From the NCBI RefSeq assembly GCF_001428665.1, contig NZ_LMIJ01000011.1, positions 127,599 through 191,598 of the forward strand: 64,000 nucleotides of DNA, given 5' to 3'. The DNA comes from Acidovorax sp. Root219. GTDB lineage: Bacteria; Pseudomonadota; Gammaproteobacteria; Burkholderiales; Burkholderiaceae_C. Below are positions 1 to 8,043 of this stretch, piece by piece. Below the pieces are notes generated by a model, which saw only the letters and a list, made by a program, of their open reading frames with translations, did no database searches and was not told the origin of the DNA. The number at the start of each line of letters is the position of its first letter. Within the stretch, counting starts at the first letter, position 1. Both the position numbers and the translations under genes were made by a program.

Positions 1-255
1 TTCGATGGAGTTGCCCGAGAGCCAGTCGACGCTGGAGTTCCAGTTGCCGACGTAGAAGCCGGACTCGCCGAAGGCGTAGTCGAAGCCGCCCTGGATCGCG
101 GGCTTGACGGCCTTGACCTTGGAGGCATCCTGGTCCTGGCCACGGAACTTGTAGTTGGTGGTCAGGCTGACGTTGCCGGTGAGCTGGGCACTGGCCAGCA
201 GGGGCAGGGTTGCAACAAGGGCAGCGCCCAGGAACTTGATGGATGCGCGGGTCAT
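1..255 (-). CDS. TorF family putative porin, N-terminal part (runs off the left edge)
   Basis: Reading the minus strand from the ATG at 255 gives 85 residues that stay open to the window edge. The start is MTRASIKFLGAALVATLPLL, a signal peptide cleaved after the Ala of LLASAQ. Next comes LTGNVSLTTNYKFRGQDQD and a GGFDYAF..SGFYVGNWNSSVDW stretch. That pattern is typical of the Gcw_chp/TorF outer-membrane beta-barrel family, where strand 1 carries TTNYxFRG. A GGAGGAAAC ribosome site lies just upstream. The gene is divergent from comM with about 215 bp between them. In beta-proteobacteria this porin usually sits beside glnK/amtB, so a role in nitrogen-linked uptake is possible but is inferred from context only. 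Confidence 0.8.
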   Translation of the reverse strand, partial: MTRASIKFLGAALVATLPLLASAQLTGNVSLTTNYKFRGQDQDASKVKAVKPAIQGGFDYAFGESGFYVGNWNSSVDWLSGNSIE

Positions 256-470
256 GTTTCCTCCGGTTGGACAAAGTAGGGACAAGCGCTTTAAGCATGG
301 ACCGTGCCATGCGCCGCCAACGAGCCGTGGCACCTGCGGGCGAGATAGATGGGGATTCCCTATTAAAGTGAGGGTTGAGGGGACTTTGCGACCGCACCAC
401 CATGGTGCAACCGTGAAGCAGTTCACGCCAGTCCACCATAAAACGCACCCATCTGGGGAGAAAGTCGTCC

Positions 471-1451
471 ATGAGTCTTGCTTTGGTGCAAAGCCGCGCC
501 CTTCTGGGGCTACAGGCACCGGCCGTCACCGTTGAAGTGCACCTGGCCAATGGTCTGCCCAGCTTCACCCTGGTGGGCCTGGCCGAGGTGGAGGTGAAGG
601 AAGCACGCGAGCGCGTGCGCTCGGCGCTGCAGAACGCCGGGCTGGAGTTTCCGCACAACAAGCGCATCACCGTGAACCTGGCGCCAGCAGACTTGCCCAA
701 GGATTCGGGGCGCTTTGACCTGCCCATTGCCCTGGGTATCCTGGCCGCCAGTGGGCAGATCGATGGCAGCCGCCTGGCCGGGTACGAGTTCGCCGGCGAG
801 CTGTCTCTATCGGGCGAACTGCGCCCGGTGCGCGGCGCGCTGGCCACCAGCCTGGCGCTGCAGTCGCAGCAGATCGCCGTGCAACTGGTGCTGCCGCCCG
901 GCAGCGCCGAGGAAGCCGCCCTGGTGCCCGATGCCCAGGTGGTGCGTGCCCGCCACCTGCTGGACGTGGTGCGCGCCTTTTTGCCGCCGGGCAGCCCGCC
1001 GCCCGATGCGGACGACGACGGCTTCACCCGCCTGCAGCCCACGCCCATGGTCGCGGAGCTGCAGGGCCCCGACATGGCCGACGTGAAGGGCCAGGCCGTG
1101 GCCAAGCGCGCGCTGGAGATTGCAGCGGCAGGAGGCCACAGTGCACTGATGGCCGGACCGCCCGGCTCGGGCAAGTCGATGCTGGCGCTGCGCTTTGCCG
1201 GCCTGCTGCCGGCAATGACGGTGCAGGAGGCCCTGGAGAGCGCCGCCATCTCCAGCCTGGCCGGGCGCTTCAGCCCGGAGCGCTGGGGTTTGCGCCCCAC
1301 GGGCCAGCCGCACCACACCGCCAGCGCCGTCGCACTGGTGGGCGGTGGCTCGCCACCCCGGCCTGGCGAGATCTCGCTGGCGCACCATGGGGTTCTCTTC
1401 CTCGACGAACCCCACCTTAGGTGTCATTCCTCTGTCTGTCCGACGCATTGA
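471..1451 (+). pseudogene. comM: comM/yifB Mg-chelatase-like AAA ATPase, interrupted after about 313 residues
   Basis: The start MSLALVQSRALLGLQAPAV, the lon-protease-like N-terminal domain (VEVHLANGLPSFTLVGL) and the Walker A motif GPPGSGKSM near residue 230 identify the YifB/ComM family, a hexameric helicase needed for branch migration in natural transformation. Homology stops at GVLFLDE, about position 1409. The family should continue LPEF and run about 500 residues in total. Here the frame reads unrelated residues (PHLRCHSSVCPTH) to a stop at 1451. Walker B is cut and the sensor region is lost, so the product cannot be functional. comM is a recognised insertion site for Tn7-like islands in Acinetobacter. 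The missing 3' half was not found downstream in this window. Confidence 0.9.
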
Positions 1452-1462
1452 GCGTGTCGGAC
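1438..1462. repeat. Inverted repeat at the comM/island junction
   Basis: GTCCGAC (1438-1444) and GTCGGAC (1456-1462) form a short inverted repeat about 28 bp inside the point where comM homology ends. It could be a recombinase or transposase binding site at the island terminus, or a small hairpin. The 12-mer GCGTGTCGGACT (1452-1463) recurs in the same orientation at 6696-6707. Confidence 0.45.
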
Positions 1463-1527
1463 TGGGGTGAAGTTTCGCGTCAAATTCGGCGAGGCTCATC
1501 CACTTCTGGAAACTGGCGAAACTTTTA

Positions 1528-1556
1528 TTAACAAAATCGCCGCCTCTTGCTATCCT
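1528..1556 (+). promoter_or_regulatory. Possible sigma70 promoter of the CBASS remnant
   Basis: TTAACA (1528-1533) and TATCCT (1551-1556) are separated by 17 bp, close to the TTGACA-N17-TATAAT consensus. They lie about 48 bp upstream of the preferred capV start. Identified by eye only. Confidence 0.4.
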
Positions 1557-1603
1557 GTAATGGGCCTACCCCTGGCATGCAGAATTTGGAGATAGCAAGA
1601 CAG

Positions 1604-2053
1604 ATGAGCTGGACATTAGACCGCCCCTTTCAAGCCCTTTGCCTTACAGGCGGGGGATACCGCGGTCTCTTCACCGCTCGCGCTTTGGCAGTCATGGAAG
1701 AGCACATTCAAGCTCCCATTGGCCAACGTTTCGACCTGACGTGCGGTACACCTATCGGCGGGATCGTCGCCCTCGCAGTCGCATTCGAAGTCCCAATGAA
1801 AGGACTTGTTGCCGTCTTCGAAGAGCTAGGTCCTTCAATTTTTCCGCCGCGTACTCCCCCTACATCGATGTGGGGCAAGGGGTGCGATCTTCTCAAACAC
1901 GCTCGCAAACCACGCTACTCTCCCGCACCACTTCGCGAAGCAATTATCCGCCTGATTGACAGAGACGCTACGTTGAACGACGCGAAGCACGCTGTTGCGA
2001 TCCCTGCACTGCCTTCACTGAGCCGGGGCCCAGAGATCGCCGGACCCCCGTAG
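1604..2053 (+). pseudogene. capV-like CBASS patatin phospholipase, 5' fragment with active-site loss
   Basis: The fragment starts MSWTLDRPFQALCLTGGG; a GGAGATAG site precedes the ATG at 1604, and an in-frame ATG at 1577 is the alternative. It shows the patatin glycine-rich loop GGGYRGLFTARAL and the helix RFDLTCGTPIGG. CapV proteins, which degrade membrane phospholipid on cyclic-dinucleotide signalling, have a GTSIGG nucleophile elbow; here the serine codon reads proline. Homology ends near HAVAIPA, about 2004, roughly 130 residues in, where the family would carry on for about 200 more. The frame then runs into cap3-derived sequence and stops at 2053. It is a broken gene, both truncated and missing its nucleophile. 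Confidence 0.8.
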
Positions 2054-2325
2054 CCTTCCATCGAGATCCCGCTTACCACCAGAAGCGGGCACTGGAGATG
2101 TGGCATCAATCAGGAGGACTCGTTGACTATCTCGGCGAGTGGCATACCCACCCTCAAGCGCTGCCAACCCCTTCATCGGTGGACATACGGGAGTGGCATG
2201 TGCTGCTGAAGAAGTATTCGGGACCGCTTGTGTTCGTCGTGTTGGGAATCACTGATGGGCTCTGGGTTGGTCTCGGACAGGACACGCATCTTCGCCAACT
2301 GGCTGAAGTGGAAATAGAGGGATGA
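2005..2325 (+). pseudogene. cap3-like JAB/JAMM isopeptidase of type II CBASS, 3' fragment
   Basis: In frame 1 the DNA from about 2005 reads a JAB-domain C-terminus without any start codon of its own before 2098. Recognisable parts are HRDPAYHQKRALEMW, SGGLVDYLGEWHTHP and PSSVDIREW, giving the zinc-binding pattern HTHP..S..D of JAMM proteases. Cap3 removes the CD-NTase from its E1/E2-like conjugate in type II CBASS. The upstream catalytic glutamate part is absent. The fragment is joined out of frame to the capV fragment, so cdnD (the nucleotide cyclase) and cap2 (the E1/E2 enzyme), which normally lie between them, have been deleted. Confidence 0.8.
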
Positions 2326-2481
2326 ATGTGTAGAGCAGCCCAAGCAAGCTCGCGCCTGCAGATCGGTACATTGGAAGTAGGTCTACAGCAAGGACTGGTA
2401 CGGCATTGCATCGCAGCAGACGGAGGCTACGGTCCCCACCAAGGGAGATCCCCTCTGAGTCTGCAAAAAACCGAGGGACTT

Positions 2482-3327
2482 ATGCCTCCAAAGAGAAAAA
2501 TCAAGCATGTTGCCTGGCTCAAGCTGCAGCCCGCATTGCAAACAGCGAGCGGGGACCAGGTCGAGGTTTACGAACTTCAGATCGACACAAACAACAAGCT
2601 CATGCTCAAGGCCTGGGCCAAGCACTTCCGGGAGCACTACTGTCTCGATGATCACATTGATGAACTGATGAGCGGGACACCTCAGAAAACTCGAGCGGAG
2701 TATCTGATTGCGCAAAAATTTCCAGATGCAAATTCCAATTTCGGTCCCCAGACGCGCGCTGGAGACTTCGCAGAAATTCTCCTGTCCGATGTCGTAGAAA
2801 GCCTGCTGGGCTATTGGGTTCCGAGGACTCGCTACAGGGACAAGAAGGTCAAGAACGAATCCGCGAAAGGGACTGACGTCGTGGGGATTAAATTCCACAG
2901 TGGCGGCCCCAGTAAGCCCTCCGCATACGATGCACTCATAACGGTCGAAACGAAGGCTCACCTGAGCAAGTCAACAAAAGGCAACCGCCTTCAGGACGCG
3001 GTGGACGACGCCCAGAAGGATGATGTACTAGGCCAATTTCGTGTCGCTGAGTCATTGAATGCTATGAAGCAGCGGTTCATTGAACAAGGCAAGGGCAAAG
3101 AAACCAAGTCTGTTGCCCGGTTCCAGCACCCTCACAAAAATCCGTACATTCAAGACATTGGCGCATCCGCTCTCTTCTGCACGACTTTCTACAAGGATAC
3201 TGAAGTTGCGCAGGTCTCGACTTCGAAACATCGTCCAGGATCACGCTTCAAGCTTATCGTTGTACATGGTCAGGACATGATGAAGTTCGTTCATGAGCTA
3301 TACGATCGGGCAGCAAATGAAGCCTAG
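2482..3327 (+). CDS. hamA: HamA, nuclease subunit of the Hachiman defence system (DUF1837)
   Basis: This 281-residue protein starts MPPKRKIKHVAWLKLQPALQ. The ATG at 2482 is preceded by GAGGGA, which favours it over the longer open frame from 2326. A PD-(D/E)xK-like nuclease core is visible: E98 in GDFAEIL, D132 in KGTDVVGIKF, and E156/K158 in YDALITVETKAHLSK. This agrees with the HamA/DUF1837 family, the DNase effector of Hachiman. The gene overlaps the next one, a large helicase, which is the standard hamAB arrangement and makes the assignment firm. HamAB forms a complex in which the helicase senses aberrant or phage DNA and releases HamA to degrade DNA. All three core residues are present, so it looks active. 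Confidence 0.88.
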   Translation: MPPKRKIKHVAWLKLQPALQTASGDQVEVYELQIDTNNKLMLKAWAKHFREHYCLDDHIDELMSGTPQKTRAEYLIAQKFPDANSNFGPQTRAGDFAEILLSDVVESLLGYWVPRTRYRDKKVKNESAKGTDVVGIKFHSGGPSKPSAYDALITVETKAHLSKSTKGNRLQDAVDDAQKDDVLGQFRVAESLNAMKQRFIEQGKGKETKSVARFQHPHKNPYIQDIGASALFCTTFYKDTEVAQVSTSKHRPGSRFKLIVVHGQDMMKFVHELYDRAANEA

Positions 3328-6300
3328 CAAGCGATCTCGGCATGCAGCAGCTGTTACCCTAGCAAAGGGAAAAATGTATGAGTTTGGAGTTCCTGAAGAA
3401 CTCCATCTGCGAATTTCCGAAGGCCTCGATCTTGATCGACAGTTTCCACTTGCGATTGGTACCGTCGGGGACTTCGCTGCCGAGATTGTGAACTCCCATC
3501 TCGATACAGGAAAGACTGCCACCCCTCTTGATGAGGTTCAGTTCGCTGTGCAAGTTCTGCTTGCGGTAGCGGATGCCAAAATGGCCTCCACTGCGGCACC
3601 ATTGGTTCGGCTAATTGCAGCAAGCACGCTCTTTATTGCGAACTCTCCCGGACGCGCTGCCGCATTGTGCAAGCAGATCAAATTTGATGATTCGCAGGAT
3701 CATCCTTTGGAAAACTGCCTTCTTAAGGCACTAGGTAAGCCGTGGCAAAGGCATATTGTCGATGAGAAGGCCCCGCCCCTGGCCTCTGCCGTACTCTCCG
3801 CGCTTCACTCTCACTATGCCGGCCTGACGAGTACTGCGACACTGCGCCCCCTCATTCAGTCACTGCGAAGGTGGACCTACGACTCAGGATCTCCGCGAGA
3901 GCTTCTACTTGGCGATCTTCTCAGTGCTGTGGCCGTGCAGCGAATCCGGCACTCAGCAAGAACGTGTTTGCCAACGTACACCGACCGAGGCGCCGATGTT
4001 TGGCGTGCCTATCTAGCACGAGAGAACGCCATTCGAGACTTTTGGCCTGCTCAAAGAATGCTTGGCGAGGTAGGAGTTTTTCGAGGAGCGTCTGCTGTCG
4101 TTCAGATGCCAACCAGCACGGGCAAGACCCGCGCCACGGAGATGGTCATACGTGCTGCATTTGTGTCCGAGAGAACTTCAATCGCAGTCGTAGTCGCACC
4201 GTACAGGGCGCTCTGTTATGAGATCGCACGCGACCTCAAACTCAAGTTTGAAAGTGACGGCTATCAGGTCAATCAGCTGAGCGACGCAATTCAGCAGGAC
4301 TACCTCGTCGACTTTGATGATTTCATGCGCCTGGGCATTGTTACCGCCCCCCATGTCATCGTAGTCACCCCAGAGAAGTTGCTGTACGTCCTCCGCCATG
4401 AAGAGTCTTTTATGGAGAACGTCGGTCTTGTGGTATACGACGAAGGACACCAATTCGACTCTCCGACACGGGGAGTGACCTATGAACTGCTGCTAACGTC
4501 AATCAAGGCGTTGTTGCCTTCAAGCTCTCAAACAGTACTGATCTCAGCCGTGGTAAACAACGCGGCACAGCTTGCGGGTTGGTTGCTCGCAGACCAGTCC
4601 AAGGTTGTGTCCGATAGCAATAGCCAGACGGCCCGCCATATCGCCTTCACCACCTTTCAAGAGCAGGCAGCCGGACAACTGAGATTCGAGTCGGCCATTC
4701 GAGGCGAACAAGAGTTCTTTGTTCCAAACCTAGTTCAACACCATCGCCTCTCGGGTGATGAGACCCCGACGCATTTCCCGACTGCCGACAGCGGATCCAT
4801 CGCGCTGTACCTTGGCCTCAACCTTGTGCGTCAAGGTGGCGTGGCGATCTACGTTCGTGCACCGGACTCCGCATCAAAGATCGTCCGAGACGCCGTGGAG
4901 ATAATCTTTCCGAGAGCTAGCTCACTTCCTACCCCCAGGTCGTGGGCTGATGAACGCGAAGTCAACGCGCTGACAAGGCTGTATGAAGAGAACTTCGGAG
5001 ATGCGTCCTTCTTAACGAAGGCAGCGCGGCTTGGTTTGTATGCGCACACTGGCGATACTCCCGAGGGAATTCGATTGGCCATCGAACATGCCATGCGTGA
5101 GTCGCTCATCGGCTTCGTCGTTTGTACGTCAACGCTCTCTCAGGGTGTCAATCTCCCCATCAAGTACCTTCTGGTGACGCAGTTACAGACAGGCGAGCGA
5201 CCTATCCAAACCAGAGATTTTCAGAATCTCATTGGGCGCGCCGGACGCGCCGGCATGTATGGCGAGGGGACCGTGATCTTCACAAACCCTAGGCTATACG
5301 ACGAAAGAGCCACAAAGCCTGGCGCATGGAGATCAGCAAAGGCCCTGCTGGACCCAAGGAAGGCAGCACCGACATCCAGCGCGTTGCTCAACCTGGTTCG
5401 GCCGTTGAAGGACAGGTTTGGTACTCAGGAGCTTACCGACCTAAGCGTCGTTGAAGTTCTTGACGGACTCGTCGACCAGCCTGAGCATCTCTTTACTCGC
5501 ATTGACGAGCTTCTCCTCGACATCGAGGACCATCGGTTCAGCGCTGAGGATCTTAGGCGGCAACTAGGCGAGAGGCTAGGGTGCATAAAGGCGGTGGAGT
5601 GCTTCCTTATGGCTCAGCTCGCTGCCATGGAAGCCAGCGAAGCACTCATCGGCGTCTCACGCCTTGCTATCAGCACATTCGCTTTTCACTTGTCGACGCC
5701 AAAACAGCAGGAGGACCTTCACTACGCGTTCTTGAAAATCTGGGGCCGAATCGCCCGCAAGAACCTCTCTCCGGAGACCAAAGCTCGATATGGCAGAGGC
5801 ATTCTTGGACTCGTAGACGCTATCGCTATCGACCTTTTTGTGCAGGATAAGCTGTTCGAGCTCCAACTTGCGGAGACATCTCAGGATCTGATGGATGTAG
5901 TTTGGGAATTTATCGTTCAATCGGAAGCTGGGAAGAAGCTTCGCAGGCTCGAGCCTGCAACTTCTACTCGCACACTTGCAAACGAGTGGATTGAAGGAAA
6001 GCCATTCAAGGTCATCATGGACACCTTGGTTGGCTCTGGCACGCAAATCAGGTGGGGGCAGGGAACTCGCGAACTCACGTTTGACCAGGTCGTAGACCTT
6101 TGCCAAGACCAGATCGGCTATCGCACCAGTTTAGTGCTCGCGTCTATCGCCTCTGCGTTTGAAGCGATCACGGTAAGTTCAGAGTCTCAAGCCCAGACGC
6201 TTGGCCTCTTCAATCGTCTCTTAAAGATGCTGAAATACGGGCTAGGGAGGTGGGAGGAGATATCTGTCTACGAGGCAGGATTCTCGGAGCGAATCATCGC

Positions 6301-6442
6301 GAAGAAGCTATGTGCCACGATTCCCAAAGGAATTTTGGGGGTAGACGCTGCAAAGCGCGCTTTGCTCCAAAGTAGGTCTCAGGTAACCTCTATTTTGGAA
6401 GACTACCCCTCCTACTATCTTTCGGTATTGGATAGCCTTTGA
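3293..6442 (+). CDS. hamB: HamB, DEAD/DEAH-like helicase subunit of Hachiman
   Basis: This is a 1049-residue superfamily 2 helicase. Walker A is MPTSTGKTRATEM (about residue 272), motif II is VVYDEGHQFDS (about 382, a DEGH box), and motif VI is QNLIGRAGRAGMYGEG (about 645). A long alpha-helical C-terminal region follows. The length and motif set fit HamB. The frame opens at 3293. MKPSKRSRHAAA at 3317 is an alternative start that would overlap hamA by only 11 nt; neither has a strong ribosome site. Both starts overlap the end of hamA, so translation is probably coupled. No lesion is visible. Base composition is lower in GC than the comM remnant, consistent with acquisition. Confidence 0.88.
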   Translation: MSYTIGQQMKPSKRSRHAAAVTLAKGKMYEFGVPEELHLRISEGLDLDRQFPLAIGTVGDFAAEIVNSHLDTGKTATPLDEVQFAVQVLLAVADAKMASTAAPLVRLIAASTLFIANSPGRAAALCKQIKFDDSQDHPLENCLLKALGKPWQRHIVDEKAPPLASAVLSALHSHYAGLTSTATLRPLIQSLRRWTYDSGSPRELLLGDLLSAVAVQRIRHSARTCLPTYTDRGADVWRAYLARENAIRDFWPAQRMLGEVGVFRGASAVVQMPTSTGKTRATEMVIRAAFVSERTSIAVVVAPYRALCYEIARDLKLKFESDGYQVNQLSDAIQQDYLVDFDDFMRLGIVTAPHVIVVTPEKLLYVLRHEESFMENVGLVVYDEGHQFDSPTRGVTYELLLTSIKALLPSSSQTVLISAVVNNAAQLAGWLLADQSKVVSDSNSQTARHIAFTTFQEQAAGQLRFESAIRGEQEFFVPNLVQHHRLSGDETPTHFPTADSGSIALYLGLNLVRQGGVAIYVRAPDSASKIVRDAVEIIFPRASSLPTPRSWADEREVNALTRLYEENFGDASFLTKAARLGLYAHTGDTPEGIRLAIEHAMRESLIGFVVCTSTLSQGVNLPIKYLLVTQLQTGERPIQTRDFQNLIGRAGRAGMYGEGTVIFTNPRLYDERATKPGAWRSAKALLDPRKAAPTSSALLNLVRPLKDRFGTQELTDLSVVEVLDGLVDQPEHLFTRIDELLLDIEDHRFSAEDLRRQLGERLGCIKAVECFLMAQLAAMEASEALIGVSRLAISTFAFHLSTPKQQEDLHYAFLKIWGRIARKNLSPETKARYGRGILGLVDAIAIDLFVQDKLFELQLAETSQDLMDVVWEFIVQSEAGKKLRRLEPATSTRTLANEWIEGKPFKVIMDTLVGSGTQIRWGQGTRELTFDQVVDLCQDQIGYRTSLVLASIASAFEAITVSSESQAQTLGLFNRLLKMLKYGLGRWEEISVYEAGFSERIIAKKLCATIPKGILGVDAAKRALLQSRSQVTSILEDYPSYYLSVLDSL

Positions 6443-6470
6443 TGAACATGACACTCCGCGCCACAAGAGT

Positions 6471-6725
6471 TCATCCGCAGCAGAACCGCTTCATCAATTT
6501 GTATGCAGCCTCTATCTCTCGAGATCGCTGATACACGAGGCAAGGGTGGGAGTGGCGGCTCTGCTTGAGCACAAAGGCAACCTCAAGCTTTGTCAACTCA
6601 TCCGCTAAAGCATCCATACCCGTCACCGTCTGCAGCTCCGTTCCGGGAGATTGCAGTATGGATACGCCGGGCGGTCCAACGTGACGACCGATTCCGCGTG
6701 TCGGACTAAGCGAAAGTGATTCGTT
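6471..6725 (-). pseudogene. C-terminal remnant of an unidentified protein
   Basis: The minus strand reads an open, protein-like frame ending at a TGA at 6471-6473. Recognisable text is GPPGVSILQSPGTELQTV, MDALADELTKLEVAFVLKQS and YQRSREIEAAYKLMKRFCCG. There is no convincing start codon with a ribosome site, and the frame runs back into the 3' end of the next minus-strand gene in a different phase. I read it as the tail of a gene whose 5' part was lost. The repeat GCGTGTCGGACT (6696-6707) lies inside it. No family was recognised. Confidence 0.4.
6696..6707 (+). repeat. Direct repeat of the comM-junction 12-mer
   Basis: GCGTGTCGGACT here is identical and in the same orientation to 1452-1463. 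The two copies bracket the CBASS scar and hamAB (about 5.2 kb), suggesting module boundaries or repeated binding sites of a recombinase. A 12-bp match could still be chance. Confidence 0.4.
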
Positions 6726-6739
6726 TTGAGGCGATTTAC

Positions 6740-7702
6740 CTACCGCACCTTGCTCTGAACAAAGTCGGCGTATCCCAAGTACACGTTCAACAGCTGGGCA
6801 TCACAGCTTCTGGAGGTTTGCACATCTGAAGGTCCACTACCGCTCCCGCAATAGGACTCCAGGCTCACCTCCCACTTCCCACCAAAGATTGGCATGCGAG
6901 TGATTCGCCCACCGATGCTGCCAGCCCCGGAAGGATTGAACGTCTCGGTGATGGTGTCATTGGAGAACTGGGTCTTGGAGGTCGCAGTGCGAGCCAAGTA
7001 GACCTGGGCGAGGGCGTACGCGCGGTCGCATTCGTCTTTGGCCGAGCATGTGATCTTTGCTTGCGCGGCTGCTGCATGCAACGCTGCGTCCAGATTCCGG
7101 GTGAGCGTCACTTGGCCACCGGTGGATTTCACCGGCTCTGAGTAGTAGCCGGACTTCATCACACTTCCATCCGCCGCGGCAAAGGCCGGGAACTCGATTG
7201 TGCATGTGCCAGCTGAATTTGTGGTGCATGCAGAGTTCGTAGCCGGAGCGCCCCCGAGCAGAAAGAATACGCGCGCGTCTTCAACTGGCTTACCGTCTGT
7301 TCCCACTACGCTGAAGTCAGTGGCTGACTTTTTAGCGAGAAGCACCGTGAGCACCTCTGTGTTGGAGCCAGTCAACTTGCCTGAGCTCTTGAACTCCTTC
7401 TGGTAGCCCTCCTTCAAGATGGAGAAGGTGCCACTCACTGCGCCCCTGGTGAAGAGCCCGCCGCCGCTGACCGTTCCCGTGATCTCACACCGGCCGCGAT
7501 CATTTGTCTCGCAGTTCAGCAACTGCTGCTGCTTGGTTCTGGGGTCCGTCAGTGAAAAGTTGATCGCTACACCAGGCACCTCGGCCTTGCTATGGCCATC
7601 AAGCACTACGAACACCCATTTGTAGGTGGTGTCGCTCCATGCGGTGTTGGCAAGCAGAATCAAAGCAGCACCGATCACGCGGAGCACATGCAGATTATTC
7701 AA
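6740..7702 (-). CDS. Exported protein with Ig-like/carboxypeptidase-regulatory-like repeats
   Basis: This 320-residue product begins MNNLHVLRVIGAALILLANT with a clear signal peptide cut after AWS. The body has two beta-sandwich-like repeats: one near residues 25-120 (VPGVAINFSLTDP, CETNDRGRCEITG) and one near 130-205 (FSVVGTDGKPVEDARVFFLL, CTTNSAGTCTIEF). These resemble carboxypeptidase-regulatory-like or invasin-type Ig domains, each stabilised by a CxxNxxGxC pattern. The C-terminal third is unrecognised and has cysteines that could pair. It is expected in the periplasm or on the cell surface. It is the last gene in a minus-strand run of five. Function unknown. Confidence 0.6.
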   Translation of the reverse strand: MNNLHVLRVIGAALILLANTAWSDTTYKWVFVVLDGHSKAEVPGVAINFSLTDPRTKQQQLLNCETNDRGRCEITGTVSGGGLFTRGAVSGTFSILKEGYQKEFKSSGKLTGSNTEVLTVLLAKKSATDFSVVGTDGKPVEDARVFFLLGGAPATNSACTTNSAGTCTIEFPAFAAADGSVMKSGYYSEPVKSTGGQVTLTRNLDAALHAAAAQAKITCSAKDECDRAYALAQVYLARTATSKTQFSNDTITETFNPSGAGSIGGRITRMPIFGGKWEVSLESYCGSGSGPSDVQTSRSCDAQLLNVYLGYADFVQSKVR

Positions 7703-8043
7703 GAATCCCTCCAGAAATGCTAGTTGTCGGCCAGGGCTTCGCTCGCCCGAACCATGCCGGATGTTCAGTATCCGTTAAGGAGTCATCCTTCGACACGGGT
7801 CCTACGGAGATTTGGCGCCATAGAGTCGGACGCGCTGCCCAGAGTGTCTTTCGTTCAAGGTCTCAGTAAGAAATACTTAGTTGTTGATCCCGGCAAGGCA
7901 CGCGACATTGCCCCCTTCCTTCTCGACGGCGAGGGCGTTCGTCTGACGATGCAGTGGTCAAACGCGCCTCGCACTCTCGTCTCCCGAGTACTGACAGGTA
8001 CGATGATGCAGATGCAGTGGTGAGAAGGCCCAACAGGGTCTGC
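7703..8043. other. Intergenic stretch, no gene seen
   Basis: About 340 bp between two minus-strand genes. Both strands carry open frames of up to 99 codons, but none has a ribosome site or recognisable protein character. No repeat or clear hairpin terminator was noticed. Confidence 0.4.

Noticed and set aside
155-535. 126-codon open frame overlapping the torF/comM divergent region
   Set aside because: It is antisense to the signal peptide of the porin gene and overlaps the comM start; the translation is not protein-like.
807-1499. 230-codon minus-strand frame across comM
   Set aside because: It is the shadow of comM in a high-GC gene; comM itself has clear Walker A and family motifs.
2326-2481. 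Longer hamA start at 2326
   Set aside because: The extra ~50 residues are not family-like, and GAGGGA precedes the ATG at 2482.
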